A stretch of DNA of 64,000 bases. It comes from Schizophyllum amplum (lineage: Eukaryota; Basidiomycota; Agaricomycetes; Agaricales; Schizophyllaceae). The notes under the pieces are model-generated. The model ran no database searches and was not told where the DNA came from. It was given only the letters and a program-made list of their open reading frames with translations. The position numbers and the translations under genes are program-made. The first letter of the stretch is position 1; every line of letters begins with the position of its first letter. Below are positions 22,105 through 34,108 of the stretch, piece by piece. The stretch is from assembly GCA_007026445.1 (NCBI GenBank), contig VDMD01000026.1:124001-188000 (forward strand). The letters are read 5' to 3'.

Positions 22105-24133
22105 CACCTGTGCAGCACGACTCCTGGAGCTAGATAGCTCGGTATACTGGGGTGGGTTGTCGGAGCTAGCTAGCTACTCGATCGCACCTGTCCTCAGTCC
22201 CAGCCAAAGCCCTAGGTCCTAACCAGTGCTCGCGGGCTTGCAGCGACGCGTCTGCGTCCCGGCCCTATATACCAGTGTCCCGGCCCTAGTCCTAGGGTCC
22301 GGCCGAGTCTTGGGCACAGGACACGATGGAGGGAAATGGAGAGGTTGAGTCCCTACCATCCGCCCTTATCCCCCGCCGTTCCCGGCGTCCCAGCTTGCGA
22401 TGACCGATGACGTTGCAAGTCGAACATGTAATCACGTGACCCCGCAGCCGTCGCGTACATGCGCGTCGGCGTCGGCGACGCGCTCCACGACGAGCAGCGA
22501 GCTCATAGCTGCTCCCATGGACGCGTGTCCGCACCCTCCGATCTGTCTACCTTACACTGAAAGTTATGAAACGTCATCCTATATTTGACGTGTATCTACT
22601 AGACCGTGCAGTGAAGTGGTTGAGAGGAGTAGACACACGAGGTCAAGCAATAAGACTACGGAAGAGTGCCAATACAGGCGTCAGAGGTAGGAGAGTGCAT
22701 ATATTGAATGGAGTGAGTAGCTTGGGGCTGGGGTGAAATAGCTCTGCATTACAGTTCGCGGAGAACAAGAGTGACGTCACGCCATTGTGGCGCGCACTTG
22801 CGAGCGCGTTGAAGCGGAGGGCAGCGTTTCGCAGTCCACTCGGCAGTCCTCGGTAAGGTCGTGTAGCATTCTAGTACATATACGAGCATAATTAAGCTTT
22901 GACTGTAGCCCACGCCCCACTCCCGATACCCTTTCCGCGCTGCCGGTGCTCGTGCATACACTACCTCGAGCGGCTTTCCTGCCTGATATTGACGGTCTAT
23001 GTGCATTCCAAGCCTTTAAACTTCCTCAATTAGACCCCATATGCTCATTGAACGTACACAAGAAAGGACGATATGTGCCCTAAGAGCGGGTGACACTACA
23101 AAGCGCAGGACAAGTTCGTAAGTACAACTCGATTGAGTGGGCGTACAAGTTGTCCAATCTGACTTTCGGAAGTGCTCAGACCGGATTTCAACTCACGAGC
23201 CTCAAAATGAGTGTCCCCCCATCCATTCCGCCAGGTCCGAAATCCTGGTTTGCATTTGCTCGACCTACAGACGTTGCCGGGAGCAACGGCGAGGACAGAC
23301 CGGCAACGCGGCCACTGGATCAGCGCACGAGAGGAGATACCGTAGAGTTGGAACAGGTATATATACACATTAGAATAGTTAGCCTGAGTTTCCGAGCCTT
23401 ACCGGGGAGAGGGCGTAGTGCACGACGCCGTGAACGTCTTCAGAGGGCGCGCAGGCGTGCGCATCAATGATGTGCGGTCACCTGCCCATTGTCTCATTCA
23501 GCGCAAGCCAACGCGCGCTTCCGACTTCGTTGTCTTGTTTCTTGCGGACAGATATCTAGCAGGATAGCATCGCGCTACAGTGCCATTTGCAGAAGGCTAC
23601 AACTATGAGGATGACGCTCCGCTTACTCTCAATGAGTTGAACATGGTATGCTATTCTACACCACTATACTGAGTTGCTGGGTCTCTTCGGAATGATAGTG
23701 AGCACATTGATCATTACTATACGTGCTTCTGCTGCAGCAGCGTGAGCGCGTCGTTGAGCGCGTCGCCGACGCCGACGCGCATGTACGCGACGGGCTGCGG
23801 GCACGTGATTACATGTTCGACTTGCAACGTCATCGTCATCGCAAGCTGGGACGCCGGGACGGCGGGGATAAGGGCGGGATGGTAGGACTCAACCTCTCCA
23901 TTTCCCTCCATCGTGTCCTGTGCCCAAGACTCGGCCGGGACCCTAGGACTAGGGGCGGGACACTGGTATATAGGCCGGGACGGCAGACGCGTCGCTGCAA
24001 GCCCGCGAGCACTGGTTAGGACCTAGGGCTTTGGCTGGGACTGAGGACAGGTGCGATCGAGTAGCTAGCTAGCTCCGACAACCCACCCCAGTATACCGAG
24101 CTATCTAGCTCCAGGAGTCGTGCTGCACAGGTG
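22105..24133. mobile_element. foldback element 2 (2.03 kb, about 400 bp inverted arms)
   Basis: The left arm 22105-22515 is the imperfect reverse complement of 23734-24133. Outer ends: CACCTGTGCAGCACGACTCC on the left and its mirror on the right. The arms contain TAGCTAGCTAGC, a GGGCCGGGACACTGG-type palindromic stretch and an ATCACGTGAC box. The 1.2 kb centre has no credible ORF, so the element is non-autonomous. No clear target-site duplication (left flank GGTTC, right flank TCCAT). Confidence 0.88.
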
Positions 24134-24221
24134 TCCATATGTCCATGCGTGAGGAAGCCAGCCTGATGGAGAAGACACCAGTTCGCTGTACGTGCGATAT
24201 CTGCTGGACGAAATTCATAAT

Positions 24222-24584
24222 CTAGGTTCGCACCCGCGTACGACGCGGTCGAAGTTTCGAGGTGGCCGTCAGAGAGATATCTATACAGTATATGAGATTT
24301 TGCCCATCACAAATGCGATAACGGACATACTTTGTGATACCATCGTCTCGCACCAGGCTACCCGGTACATCAAGGATACACTGTATGTGTGCGTCGCTGT
24401 TGATGTCTTCAACGAACTCCCGAATCGTGCGATCGACGTAAGGTTCGAAGGGCTCAGGATCTTCATCGGATCCATCGCCTGGTCTTCGCTTCTTGATGCC
24501 TCCGACGACACTATCATCAGCAGAGGTGTCTAACGGCTCGGGACCGTACTCGGTTGGAGGCATCATGTTGGCGCGCATCTCCAT
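24222..24584 (-). CDS. hypothetical exon or small protein
   Basis: ATG at 24584 opens 120 codons. The first 100 look coding: acidic and Pro-rich, then FVEDINSDAHIQCILDVPGS and VRYRICDGQNLIY. A potential donor follows this, so the true 3' end may lie in another exon. No family recognised. Confidence 0.4.
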   Translation of the reverse strand: MEMRANMMPPTEYGPEPLDTSADDSVVGGIKKRRPGDGSDEDPEPFEPYVDRTIREFVEDINSDAHIQCILDVPGSLVRDDGITKYVRYRICDGQNLIYCIDISLTATSKLRPRRTRVRT

Positions 24585-25861
24585 ATCTGACGAGCAGGAG
24601 TAATGAGTAGCCTACAGGAGTACTTCTAGAGCCCGATAGCGATCAGTCAGAAACAGCAGTAGACCTATATAACGAGCGAGAAATCACGGATGGGTTGAGG
24701 GGCATGAAGAAAAGCAAAACAACGAAAGGCAGGCGGCAGACCAACCACAAGGCCGTCGAAGTGGTTTGCTTACGTCGACCGTCGACGAGTCTACCAGCCA
24801 CCGATGCAAACCGGTGTCCGTTTGACTGACTCACCAGCGCTTCAGGCAAACAGAGCCGCGGGGGACCACTTAAGGGGGATACTCACAGCTAATATGGCCT
24901 TCGTCGACCCCACCCGCTCGGCGGTGCACTTTGGGGGTATTTGTTGCACCTGCTCCACGCGTGCCCTCTGCCGCTGCCTCGGAGGCTCTGCCCGTCGCGT
25001 CGAGGCCTCCATCTTCTGAGTTAGCGCGGCGTAGTCCAATCGTGGTTTACGGAGCCAGACAAAAAAGCGGCAGCCGAGCATGGTATGGGAAGCGAAGCGT
25101 GGCGGCGAGAGCGGCACGTCGTCGAGTATCAACATCAGACCGGACGCCAGAGATGCCCGATGGAGGCCGCGGATCGAGTGTGAAGACGCGCTGACAATGG
25201 GATTGAGGTGAGGCGGCGAGTTCTCAGGCGTCAACATTGCTCATAATGTCAAGCGTGCGCCGTCTCGTCGTGTCGGACAGCAACGGGCTGGGCGCGTCGT
25301 ATGTGCAATGTGACGTTGTTGGGCCTCCGATGAGTGAAGTGATGTTATAACGGTATGAGCGGGCGGGACCCTCACCTTCCCGGGCTCCACACTGCGCGTC
25401 GCGCACTGGCTCTTCGACGTAAAGCCGCCGCATGCACTGATTGGTTGACAAGGGCTTCGCTTCCGCGGGACCTGGCCAAGCGGCAGCGTTAAGCTGATGC
25501 TTCCGGCTTGAAGTCGTAGAGTGTCATTCTTACATCGAGCTGTCTGAGCTTGGCTCCCGTCGTTTGCGATATAGAGACTCTTGTGCCCGACTGAGCGCTC
25601 GTCGACAGCGGAGATCTCTTCAACACTCCTTCGACGCTGCAAAGTCGAAATCAGGCAGGACGCTCTTTGAAGACAGAGCAGCCGAACTTTGGGAGCCTCT
25701 TGGATGAAGGGCCGGCCAGTGAAGCTAGGTATACGAGCGTGAATTAGCACAAGAGCAAGGACTACTAGTGAGCTTCGAGGCGCGAGCAAAGACGAGAGCG
25801 TAGAAGCGATTATGGTGCAGCGTTACTATGGCGGCGCTTCTAGACAGTACATGATTGTCTC
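24585..25861. other. no supported gene
   Basis: Several overlapping open frames (25241-25789 minus, 24842-25237 minus) begin at non-ATG codons and show no domain. Confidence 0.4.
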
Positions 25862-26229
25862 ATGCACGGACAGCGCGCTATTGGTCGACTTTGGGAGCTG
25901 TTACCGTCAACAGAGAAAGAGACGCGCTGCTCGATCTGCTGCGACCTGATGTGGCAGCCTTGCATGTGAAGTGACTCCTACTCAATTTATTTCCAGGCGT
26001 CTGAATATTCTCCAGCCTTCCCTGCGGTCATGTCGTGGGAGGCAACTGCCTTGAAAGAGTGTTGCGAAGGACCTCCGCATGTCCGATATGTTGTCGGTCC
26101 ATTGACAGAAGGCCGTTCTTATCATACGCGACGCGAGCAAAGGTGGTAGCGGTGGCTGAGGAGCAAGGTATTCCCCTGCAACCCTTGACCCCCCTCAACG
26201 TCTGCATCCCAGAAGCAGGCGAGCGCTAG
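25862..26229 (+). CDS. 105-aa RING finger protein
   Basis: Exon 1 is 25862-25965 and exon 2 is 26016-26229. A 50 nt intron (GTGAAG...CTCCAG, phase 2) lies exactly inside the RING and, once removed, creates a canonical C3HC4 site: CSIC, eight residues, C, then LPCGHVVGGNC, then ACPIC. Before the RING is a 24-residue leader with GRLWELLPSTEKE; after it a short tail (RAKVVAVAEEQGI). Known: C3HC4 RINGs recruit E2 enzymes for ubiquitin transfer. A protein this small would need partners for substrate choice. Spacing and frame agreement make the splice model strong; the start is the nearest in-frame ATG. Confidence 0.8.
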
Positions 26230-26903
26230 ATATGAAATATAGACAACACCATTCATTCCAAGCTATGCGCTTCTTGTTAATCCCTGATTGTAGTGTGTGC
26301 AAATCTCATTATGATAACCGGAGAAGCGCTTGCTAGTAGCATGAGCCAAAGTGTTCTATTTAGATCTCAGGAAGACTGCACATGTATTAAGGAGTTGGTG
26401 GCCTCATTCAGCCATATCTTCTCCCGGGCGCGCGTGCTTCATAGTGCATCACGTTTAAGAGACCTTGAGATCAGGTTGTGACCAGAACTGCGTTCAAAGA
26501 GGTCTGTTTGTGGGAGGGTGCTGAGCTCAAGTCCCAATATCTGGCGGCTTGACGCTGCTGATCTTCCATTGCAGTCACGAGGTATGGTAGTCACCAACGC
26601 GCATGCTGTGTCTTGAGCGCCATCTGGGTCCTCATGGAGAGCGGCGTCATGACGGTAGCAAGGATTGGCGCTCCGGTCGCACGCGGCACGGGCCGTACTT
26701 CGACTTCAACATCGATGGGACCGGTAACGGCCACCCAACGCCAGGAAACTACGTCACAAACGTAGACCGCCACGGAGGATGGACATCATAGACTTAGAAG
26801 CCGAGGCGCCCACCTGTGGGCTAGCGCGTCTTGGTACAGTAATTACCTGCTGCGCGAAGAACATGCAGAGACAAAAAAAAACACCCAGATCACCTGACAG
26901 AGC
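26230..26903. other. no supported gene
   Basis: A short ATG frame near 26310-26481 (EALASSMSQSVLFRSQ...) is the only candidate and has no partner exons. Confidence 0.4.
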
Positions 26904-27035
26904 CGAGGCCCGCGAGAACTGACTAGGACCTAGGGCCTTGGCTAGACAGGTGCAATCGCGTAGCTAGCTAGCTCCGACAACCCCCCCCCCCCTTATACCA
27001 AGCTACTTGGCTTCAGGAGTCGTGCCGCACAGGTG
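26904..27035. mobile_element. solo right end of a foldback element 2 relative
   Basis: About 130 bp resembling the terminal part of the right arm of 22105-24133: CCCGCGAG, GGACCTAGGGC, TAGCTAGCTAGCTCCGACAA, GGAGTCGTGC and the terminal CACAGGTG. It has a C-run in place of CCCACCCC. No matching left end nearby. Confidence 0.75.
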
Positions 27036-27549
27036 CCTTGAACGCAGGATTTCCGCCATCAATATAGAATCCCATGCCTTTGTCTGAAAGGGTATTGATG
27101 GCTCTTCGAGAGCGGCGACCGCAAGGCTGACGAATCAAGAAGAAGCGATGCGAGAAGCGGTCCTCGTGGCTGGCGCTCGCAATTGACGATCATGGACCAG
27201 GCCCTGGCGCAGATCAGTCACTTCAAAGTACAGAGGTCTTCCAGGCTGTTCTGGATGTGGGGTGAAAGGTGTGTTTGTCTATTGCAGAGACGGCGTCAGT
27301 CTCCAGTGTACGCGAAACCCAGCATTTTCAAGAGAAAGGACCGTTATTCTTGCAATCTTCACTGTTTCCAGGTTCCTTTCGCATACCCCAAGCTTATGCT
27401 TATGTCATAAAGTCACAATCATACGCGGCCGGCAAGTGGGATCATGCCCGGCAGACCGTGCAAGAATCGTGCCCTTTGTCGGGGGGTAACAAAGGGCCGT
27501 ATTGTCTTAAATACGTTGCCTATCCGAGAACCTCGTTCCCGCCCTCTCA
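27036..27549. other. no supported gene
   Basis: Overlapping short frames in all phases around 27180-27550 with no domain or splice logic. Confidence 0.4.
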
Positions 27550-28170
27550 ATGACAGCAACGACACCTGGCCTCTACTATAACATGGCTTCCAGCGACGAT
27601 CCTTTTCGGTACCCTTCTCCAGCGGATCCCAATGTCCTCGGCCACGTCCCATCTTCTCCCGTTGGATTAACCAACAGCACGATCATCGTTCAACTCAACG
27701 GTTTCAAGAAAACACGCATGGTGTTCAGCCGCGCGGTTCCAGGACCTAAGCGTCAGCACGCATTCACTTTTCATCAGGACCATATGTTGAATCCATGATC
27801 CAGGGAGCGGTCGACCATCTAGCGCGCATTTCAGGTTGGAGGCTACCCGAGAACAACAAAGAGCGCCGTCAATTCTGGCGTTCCCGCATTCGCGTCTCGC
27901 TTTTGCAGAGTGATGAGCTGCTGGCCATCGATGTCTACTCGTGGTACGATCTATCGGCGCAGATCTCCGAGGTGCATGTCACCACTTCAGCTGGCAGGAT
28001 GGCCTCATGTGTCGTGAGTGATCGTTACTTCCAAGTTCACAACTAGTCTGAATAGCGTACAGGCATATGTAGCTTACGCGCTGGTCGCTGCCATCCTGGG
28101 CATCCTGATCGGACCTGCTGCTCGCAACTATTTTGCCATCCTATGCTCAGTTTTCGTTGGTAGTTGGTGA
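27550..28170 (+). CDS. hypothetical membrane-anchored protein
   Basis: ATG at 27550. Coding-like sequence runs in one frame to about 27751 (SPVGLTNSTIIVQLNGFKKT) and resumes in another from 27778 (YVESMIQGAVDHLARISGW, LLAIDVYSWYDLSAQ). The join needs either a 26 nt GT-AG segment (27752-27777) or a 1 bp shift. A clean 49 nt intron (28014-28062) leads to a last exon of 35 residues that is almost wholly hydrophobic (YALVAAILGILIGPAA, then FAILCSVFVGSW), probably one or two C-terminal membrane segments. No signal peptide. No family recognised. Confidence 0.55.
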
Positions 28171-29040
28171 TCTAGGGGGTTGGCGTATGTTCATACCCAC
28201 ATTGCTTTCACTGTACTTAGTACGCATCCTCCCGCTTCTTGCTCCGTAAAGTGAAGACTAGTTTCCAAAATGAGCTAAGATCGGGTACAAGATTTGTCGC
28301 GCGCACCCGGTGATGCGGCGGATGTTCGGCAAAGTCCGCAAAGCGGCTGAACAGTGACAGTGAGGGGGTGGTCGTGGGGTGGTCGATCTGCTAACCTCTG
28401 ATCAAACGACCGACAGCAGTCTGCAGATGCGCATGTCATTTCGTGTTCCGCGCTTCCGAGCCAGCCTTGCTGCATTGGCTTCTATACACCGTGCCGTCAG
28501 CATGTTCAGCCATTTTCAAAGGTAAGATCGATCATCACGATTTCGTTCCCTCAGCGCTCTCGACCTCTCGATACAAGTGGTGAACGTCTGAACATTCTGT
28601 CCGCCTTTCAGCCGATGGGTTTGCAAAGGCCGGCGGCTGCTATCATGAATCTAATGTGCCTATTTCGAAATCCGGAAGTTGACGTTGAAGGCTTCGAATT
28701 CGCGCCGCCTTGCGTCTCCTGCACCTCCAGATCTGTACTCCCTTCCAGACCCACATGCCATTGCTACTGTCTCCCTTTGTTCTTATCTTGTAATTTCCAA
28801 ACACTCCTTTCAAGTACCGTTCCATCGACCCCGATGGATCGTCGGCACCCGCGGAGCACCGTCCACGCTTGGTCCATGCCTTCGCGGCGGGCTGTTTCTT
28901 CGAACTTCTTTGTCGCTTGAATCTGCTGCGTGGATCTCTTTGCAGTAAAGCCCTTCTGAAAGATGGCGCGGACGCCTTTATGTGCCCACGACTATATGAG
29001 CGCCATGCTGTTCGTCGGGAAATAACGACGCGGTCCCATC
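28171..29040. other. no supported gene
   Basis: Short frames only (for example 28834-28920), not supported by domains or splicing. Confidence 0.4.
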
Positions 29041-29760
29041 ATGTCTGCTCTCTCCCGCGTCACTCGTACATCCCGAATTTCGGCGAAAGCCCACGCCAAG
29101 GCCGCGCCATATGTGCATGTGATGAGGGGCGCGCAACGCCCTTGGTCTTCGGCGGAAGCAGAATCCGGACTGGCAGTCGTCCCTATCAATGGTCGAAGTG
29201 TTTTGCGCATAGAGGTTTGTCATTGACCCAGGTGCTACGTGCTGTGTGCTGAACTCGTGACTACAGAGATCTAGCTACCTGAGTAATGGTGCACCCGTGG
29301 ACCCCGACCCAAACGAATTGTATGGACCCGCCGGTGCTGGCAGGGCCTGCGTGCGGGAATCGGGGTCACCCGAGGCGTCCAGCGGATTGATCGACCACGC
29401 GGAGCCGGTGAGTTGCTGTGGACGTGCATTGTGGATTCTCGAACTGACATCATGCAGGAGTATGCCGGAGGGCCTGACGAGGACCGCTCTATATCCGTAG
29501 AGCTCGAGTATCCCGACACGGACGAGAAGGATGCCGGAGCGCCTGACGAGGAGCGCTCGATATCTGGGGAATCATACGAGCTTGAGTATCCTGACACGGA
29601 ACAGGAGGATGCCGGGGCGCTTGACGAGGATCGCTCGATATCAGAGGACGCGTATGAGCAGGGGCATCCCGACCCGGACGATGTCGAATACTATGCGCCC
29701 GACTCGTACGAGACCTTAATTTGCGGACTGTACACTTCCGCCGACTCTCTCGATGACTAA
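29041..29760 (+). CDS. protein with acidic tandem repeats
   Basis: Three exons: 29041-29214, 29267-29407 and 29458-29760. The introns (52 and 50 nt) are both phase 0 and join frames without conflict, giving 205 aa. The N-terminus (MSALSRVTRTSRISAKAHAK) is basic and Ser/Ala-rich, like a mitochondrial presequence but not decisive. The last exon contains about 2.5 copies of a 33-35 residue acidic unit with the core DAGAPDEERSIS and EYPDT. The C-terminus (ICGLYTSADSLDD) is not repeated. Unknown function. The repeat suggests a disordered, length-variable region. Confidence 0.75.
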
Positions 29761-30084
29761 GGGGACGATAGACTGTATTTGCACCGCTGTATAACGAGTT
29801 TCTGACTTGAATGTTGTATGATACATCCATATGCACAGAATGCACGTCGAAGGAAATTTTATGGAGATCGCTTCAAATTGAATTTGGACGCGCGTGGATA
29901 TTGCTGACCGGAATCCAACGATCGCGAGAAGCTCCTACAATGCCAGAAGAGCCTTGTCCTCGGCATTCCCAGGCGCAAGAAGAGGGCCCAGAGGACGGAC
30001 GATGGTGCCGGTAGGGAGGACTTCTCGGTAGATGGGGATCGGGTCTTACGTGGATCCGTAATAATCGTCCAGGAAGGGGATATC

Positions 30085-31260
30085 ATGTCAGTGATGGTAT
30101 CCCATTATGCAACCTCCATTAACCTGTCTTCCACCAGCATACAACCTGCGGGCAAGGCGCATGTCGTGTACACACCCCTGCACACGGTGACTGTCGGCAG
30201 CCACTATGTGAACTGGATGGGACTCCCTCGCATGGAGCTTTTCCGGTCGTTCGAGAAACTGACAGACCGCGCTGCTACAAACCACGACCACTGTTACGTT
30301 CAGCTCATGCTCATCTATATGGCGGCCTCTCTTCCGGCGCGGGTCAAGGAGGGTGGAGGTGAGTGTACTATGAGGTCTCATATGCAAAGCAACTGACTAT
30401 CGAGGGCTAGTCTTCTTCAAAAAACCCCTCATCGCGCTGTGCCTTATGGTACTATGGCCTCGCAAATACATACATCCCGGCAGCATTGAAGAAAGGGTTC
30501 AACTGGTCTGCATTGCCGTTCTGAAAAGGCTCGTTCCGGACCAGTTCGCCAGCGAGCCTGCACATGGGGGGAGCCGCGCGATCGTCGACCTCCCCGACAT
30601 GTCCGTCATCCGGCGGTCGTACTTATTCGAGAGCTTGAAGGACCAAGATCCGGGTCCTGAGGTCGACATCGGCAGCTGCTTGGAAAAATACGTGGGTTGG
30701 ACACCGCCCGCGGACGATCTCGTTTTGGCCCTGAAGGGTAGGGCAACCGCGTCCTTTCCCCGACGGCAGGCGCAGCCCTTGAGTGCCGTACGCGCGTGCC
30801 ATGATGGTTCCAGCTCGGGACCTAAGCGCGGTTACAAACATCCTGGTCAGAGAGCGTGCACCGCCGAGGGTGTTTCGCAGGACACTCTTCGTCCTCTCAG
30901 CCGCCTCGTACTGTCGCCCCGGAATACGGAATACGCTCCTCCCAGCGCATCTTTTCACAGCTAGCTTCTCGTATCGAAGTCTGCACCGCAAATGAAGACG
31001 ACACGGATGATGCGCCGCGGCAGTCGCGGACTAGCGAGTCTAGTAGAACTGGCGGAAAGGAGCCAGTGCGAGGTAAGTCGAATGTAGCATCGTGATGACC
31101 ACCATTGACGGGCTTCTCAGTTCCTCAGCAGAGCCGAGGCGTCGCAAGGGCCGTCAAGCGGAAGAGATCAGCACAGTCGGACGACGACGGCCGAGACGCA
31201 AGACCCACTCGGCGTGAGGGAGAATCAGACGGAGAACAACCAACGAAGAAATCGAGTTAG
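30085..31260 (+). CDS. unrecognised five-exon gene in the duplicated module
   Basis: Exons: 30085-30358, 30405-30737, 30814-30869, 30901-31072 and 31121-31260; introns 46, 76, 31 and 48 nt. All phases agree, giving 324 aa. The N-terminal half (GSHYVNWMGLPRMELFRSFE, MLIYMAASLP, LVFFKKPLIALCLMVLW) is compact and partly hydrophobic. The middle has DIGSCLEKYVGWTPPADDL. The tail is Ser/acidic with basic clusters (RAVKRKRS, RPTRRE), a likely bipartite nuclear signal. The 31 nt third intron is below the usual fungal minimum and is the weakest junction. No transposase or DNA-binding fold is recognised. Its repeated linkage with a chromodomain gene hints at a two-gene mobile or chromatin-linked module, which is inference. 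Confidence 0.6.
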
Positions 31261-32037
31261 TACTATCAGGCATTGGTAATCGGTAGAACTGCCACTTCCA
31301 TAGATTGGGTATACACAACCTTCCGAGCCAGCCAGTTGACGCGCGGCATTCTCCAGAACCTGCGATAAACTAGAAGCGCAAGCTGTGTTGAGGCCCCCCG
31401 GGTGCAGAGCTCAGTGCTCCCGACCTCAAGCATCATAGCCGTATTTTCCAATCTAAGGGAATTATTGAGTGTGCGGTGGGGAGCGCTGTGCCATTGCTAA
31501 TGTCAACTCAGAGAGAACAAGGGATAGCTGCGAACCCTCGGGCCTGGTTATGATCAGCCGGGTCTTCTCTAAAAGGTAATCGCCATTCCATAAACGGTAA
31601 TCGCCTGCCCGCAAAAGACGTGATCAAATGATCGGCCCGGGACGATCAATCGCGAGCTGCTCTCTTGCTTCTCGCCGTCATGAGCTCTTGCTGGCTGTCC
31701 AGGATGTTGCACCCGACCATCGTCCGCGGCGCCTCACCCGCCCTGCGACCTTGAAGATGAGGGGGACGCCCAGTACGGAATTGTTCGAGCGAGCGTCACC
31801 GTGCGGCTGGTTCTCTCTCGGTGCGTGAACGCATGTTGCGATCTCGTCGCCTGCTCAAGTTCCCTAGCCAGGTCGACGTCGGCGCGTCCCTATTGCCCCT
31901 CCCCCTTCCTCTGCGATCGGAGGGCTTGGTTACCAGGCTACATTTCACCGGTCCTCGACGGCCCTGTCCGCGCCGTTGAGACTTCGTCCACTTAGCTCTC
32001 ATCCAGGCCCTTCACGACACCCCGCACCCCCCAGTAG

Positions 32038-32083
<46 letters not shown>

Positions 32084-32540
32084 TATACACGCGGATCTTT
32101 CGGCCGCGAAGTCACCGGCACTGCTGTCCTCCATCCCATCGCTCCGATTCATCGTCTCAGAGGTCAGTGCACCCATCTCGCTCCGTTGGCTTCACTTCTC
32201 ATCATCATCGTATACAGGCAACTGACAGCTAGGTTCAGGATCCTGTATTGCTTGCCAGAATCCAGCGCCCCGCGCACTTTTCGGAACTCGTTCATGTACT
32301 TTGACTTTGTTTTTTTGCAATATACCTGTCGAATCAAGCAGCGCTGCGTACCAACGCTTCGTGAAGGGTTCGCGCGATGAGTCCACGAGTAATGTAAGAC
32401 AAAGAACAGTGACTGATGCAGGCATCGATCAATGTCGGCATCGTCCTTTGTTCGCCAGACGCCCTTTATAATACCAAGACGCCCGGCCATACTTCTCCCA
32501 CAACCATCCTACCACCACCATCGGCGCCGCCAAGACCGCC

Positions 32541-33001
32541 ATGTCCGAAGATCGCGTCGCGCGCACGACCATCGACTCGGTTAACCTGCCCGAGCAAGCA
32601 CAGAGACCGCAATCCAACACGGGCGCGCACAAAGGCGTGCAAGGGACCAGCTCATCATCGTCGGAGCGCTGTGCGTGAACTCGTTACTTTTGCCTTCGTT
32701 CCTAGTGACTTACGGGCACCATGAAGTCGCCGAGTATGCGCATCCGGGCAGGCGTCGGACCGCACGCAAAACCCCTCCACCCCAAGACCACCACCCCACC
32801 TTTCCGGGTCCTGTGTTCATCACACCCGATGGAGCGGAGGAGTACGAAGTGGAATGCATATTGTTCAAGGTCATCATGCGAGACCGCCGTATCTTCTACG
32901 GCGTTCGCTGGACAGGGTGGGGCCCCATGGGAGATACTATAGAGCCCGCAGCACATCTCGACCGCTGCTTAGCCCTGTCTGACTGGGAACTGCTAGCCTA
33001 G
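32541..33001 (+). CDS. chromodomain protein (copy B)
   Basis: Exons 32541-32670 and 32727-33001, same structure as 7081-7541; the chromodomain exon translates identically. Retention of an intact frame in two copies fits either a very recent duplication or constraint; the matching non-coding sequence favours recency. Confidence 0.78.
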
Positions 33002-33108
33002 TCATGAAGTAGCTTCGTCGTGCCAGACCCGCCGACGCGCAACGAGTCGAATAGATCTTTGCTTCGCATGCGCTGGAAAAGTCGCGACGTGCAGCGTGGC
33101 TGATGAGG

Positions 33109-33726
33109 CCGCGCTGATGAGGCGGGCGAAGTTCTGAAATCTCGGGCAGTATAACGCCTATAATCTGTGCGCTCATACCTACGCCCGTACCCCTAGCCCT
33201 GTGCGTCGAGACCACAGCGCAGGAAGCGGTGTATGCGGAGCTGCCGCCGCCGGAACTGAAATGCGCAGTTGAATGAAGCATGTGGGACGATAGGCAAGGG
33301 AACACGAGCGGCTGTGAGAGTCAGTGATGCATGTACGGCCGACCACGTCGAGGTGGCGAAACGGTACTGCCCTGAGGCGCCTCCTCTCAAGCCTCGCCAC
33401 TTGAATGCGTCGGGTGGTGAACCCTTCTCTCTTGCTGAGATGGTTGGGAGCTCAATGGTCGGATTTCAGCGGGCAAGAGAAAGTGCACGCTCCTCCAGTA
33501 GAGCACTGGAGCTTCAACCCCAAGTATGATAAAGCAAAATATAGCTAATTCTAAGTAGTGTCATACACATAAGCAGCATAATTCAAAGCAATCTGACCGT
33601 GCATTTCATGTAGCGCAGCTTGTAAAGAATGCCTATGTACGGCAGTTTCATATATGAATACTCCGTAGAACATGTGACTCTGCCAAACCAGCAGAAAACG
33701 CAGAGAAGACAAATCAGGACAAGACC
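33109..33726. other. no supported gene
   Basis: Right flank of copy B. Nothing recognisable. Confidence 0.4.
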
Positions 33727-34108
33727 ATGCACCTGAAATATGTCAGACAGCAGTACGGAGCTATGCTTCGAGGGACGCACGAAAATGTGACCCAAGAACC
33801 ATCGCAAAAGTGTAAGTGCAGCGCGTTCTTGAGCCCCCTTGCTATCCTTCTTGCGTCCCTGCCGACTCCCCTTGGCCTCACATGCGTTATGAATTTCGTC
33901 CTATCACTGTTAATACTTAGTCGTGATTGCAGGAGAATTATCTCACTTTCAACACGCTGCAGAAATTTGTGAGCCCATCTCCGGAAATGGTGACTTTATG
34001 AGGTCCGTCGTGCAACACGAGGGCGTCCCCTGCGTGATGATTAACAACTCGGGCGGAGTCGAGCTTCATGTCGAGCAATCGGATGTCAGATGGACGTCTG
34101 GAACGTGA
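33727..34108 (+). CDS. possible partial hypothetical gene
   Basis: ATG at 33727 opens 29 codons ending at GTAAGT (33812). A later exon (about 33934-34105) looks coding (ELSHFQHAAEICEPISGNGD, then VMINNSGGVELHVEQSD) and ends at GTGAGT. I could not find a phase-consistent continuation, so the gene is incomplete or broken. Confidence 0.35.

Larger units (their letters stand above)
30077..33108. repeat. segmental duplication, copy B (about 3.03 kb)
   Basis: Direct duplicate of 4605-7648, about 25.5 kb apart in the same orientation. This copy keeps the intact frame of the first gene and a GT donor, lacks the 13 bp near 31447, and has one more C near 31398. Both copies include the (TC)n(AC)n tract and the chromodomain gene. 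Confidence 0.93.
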
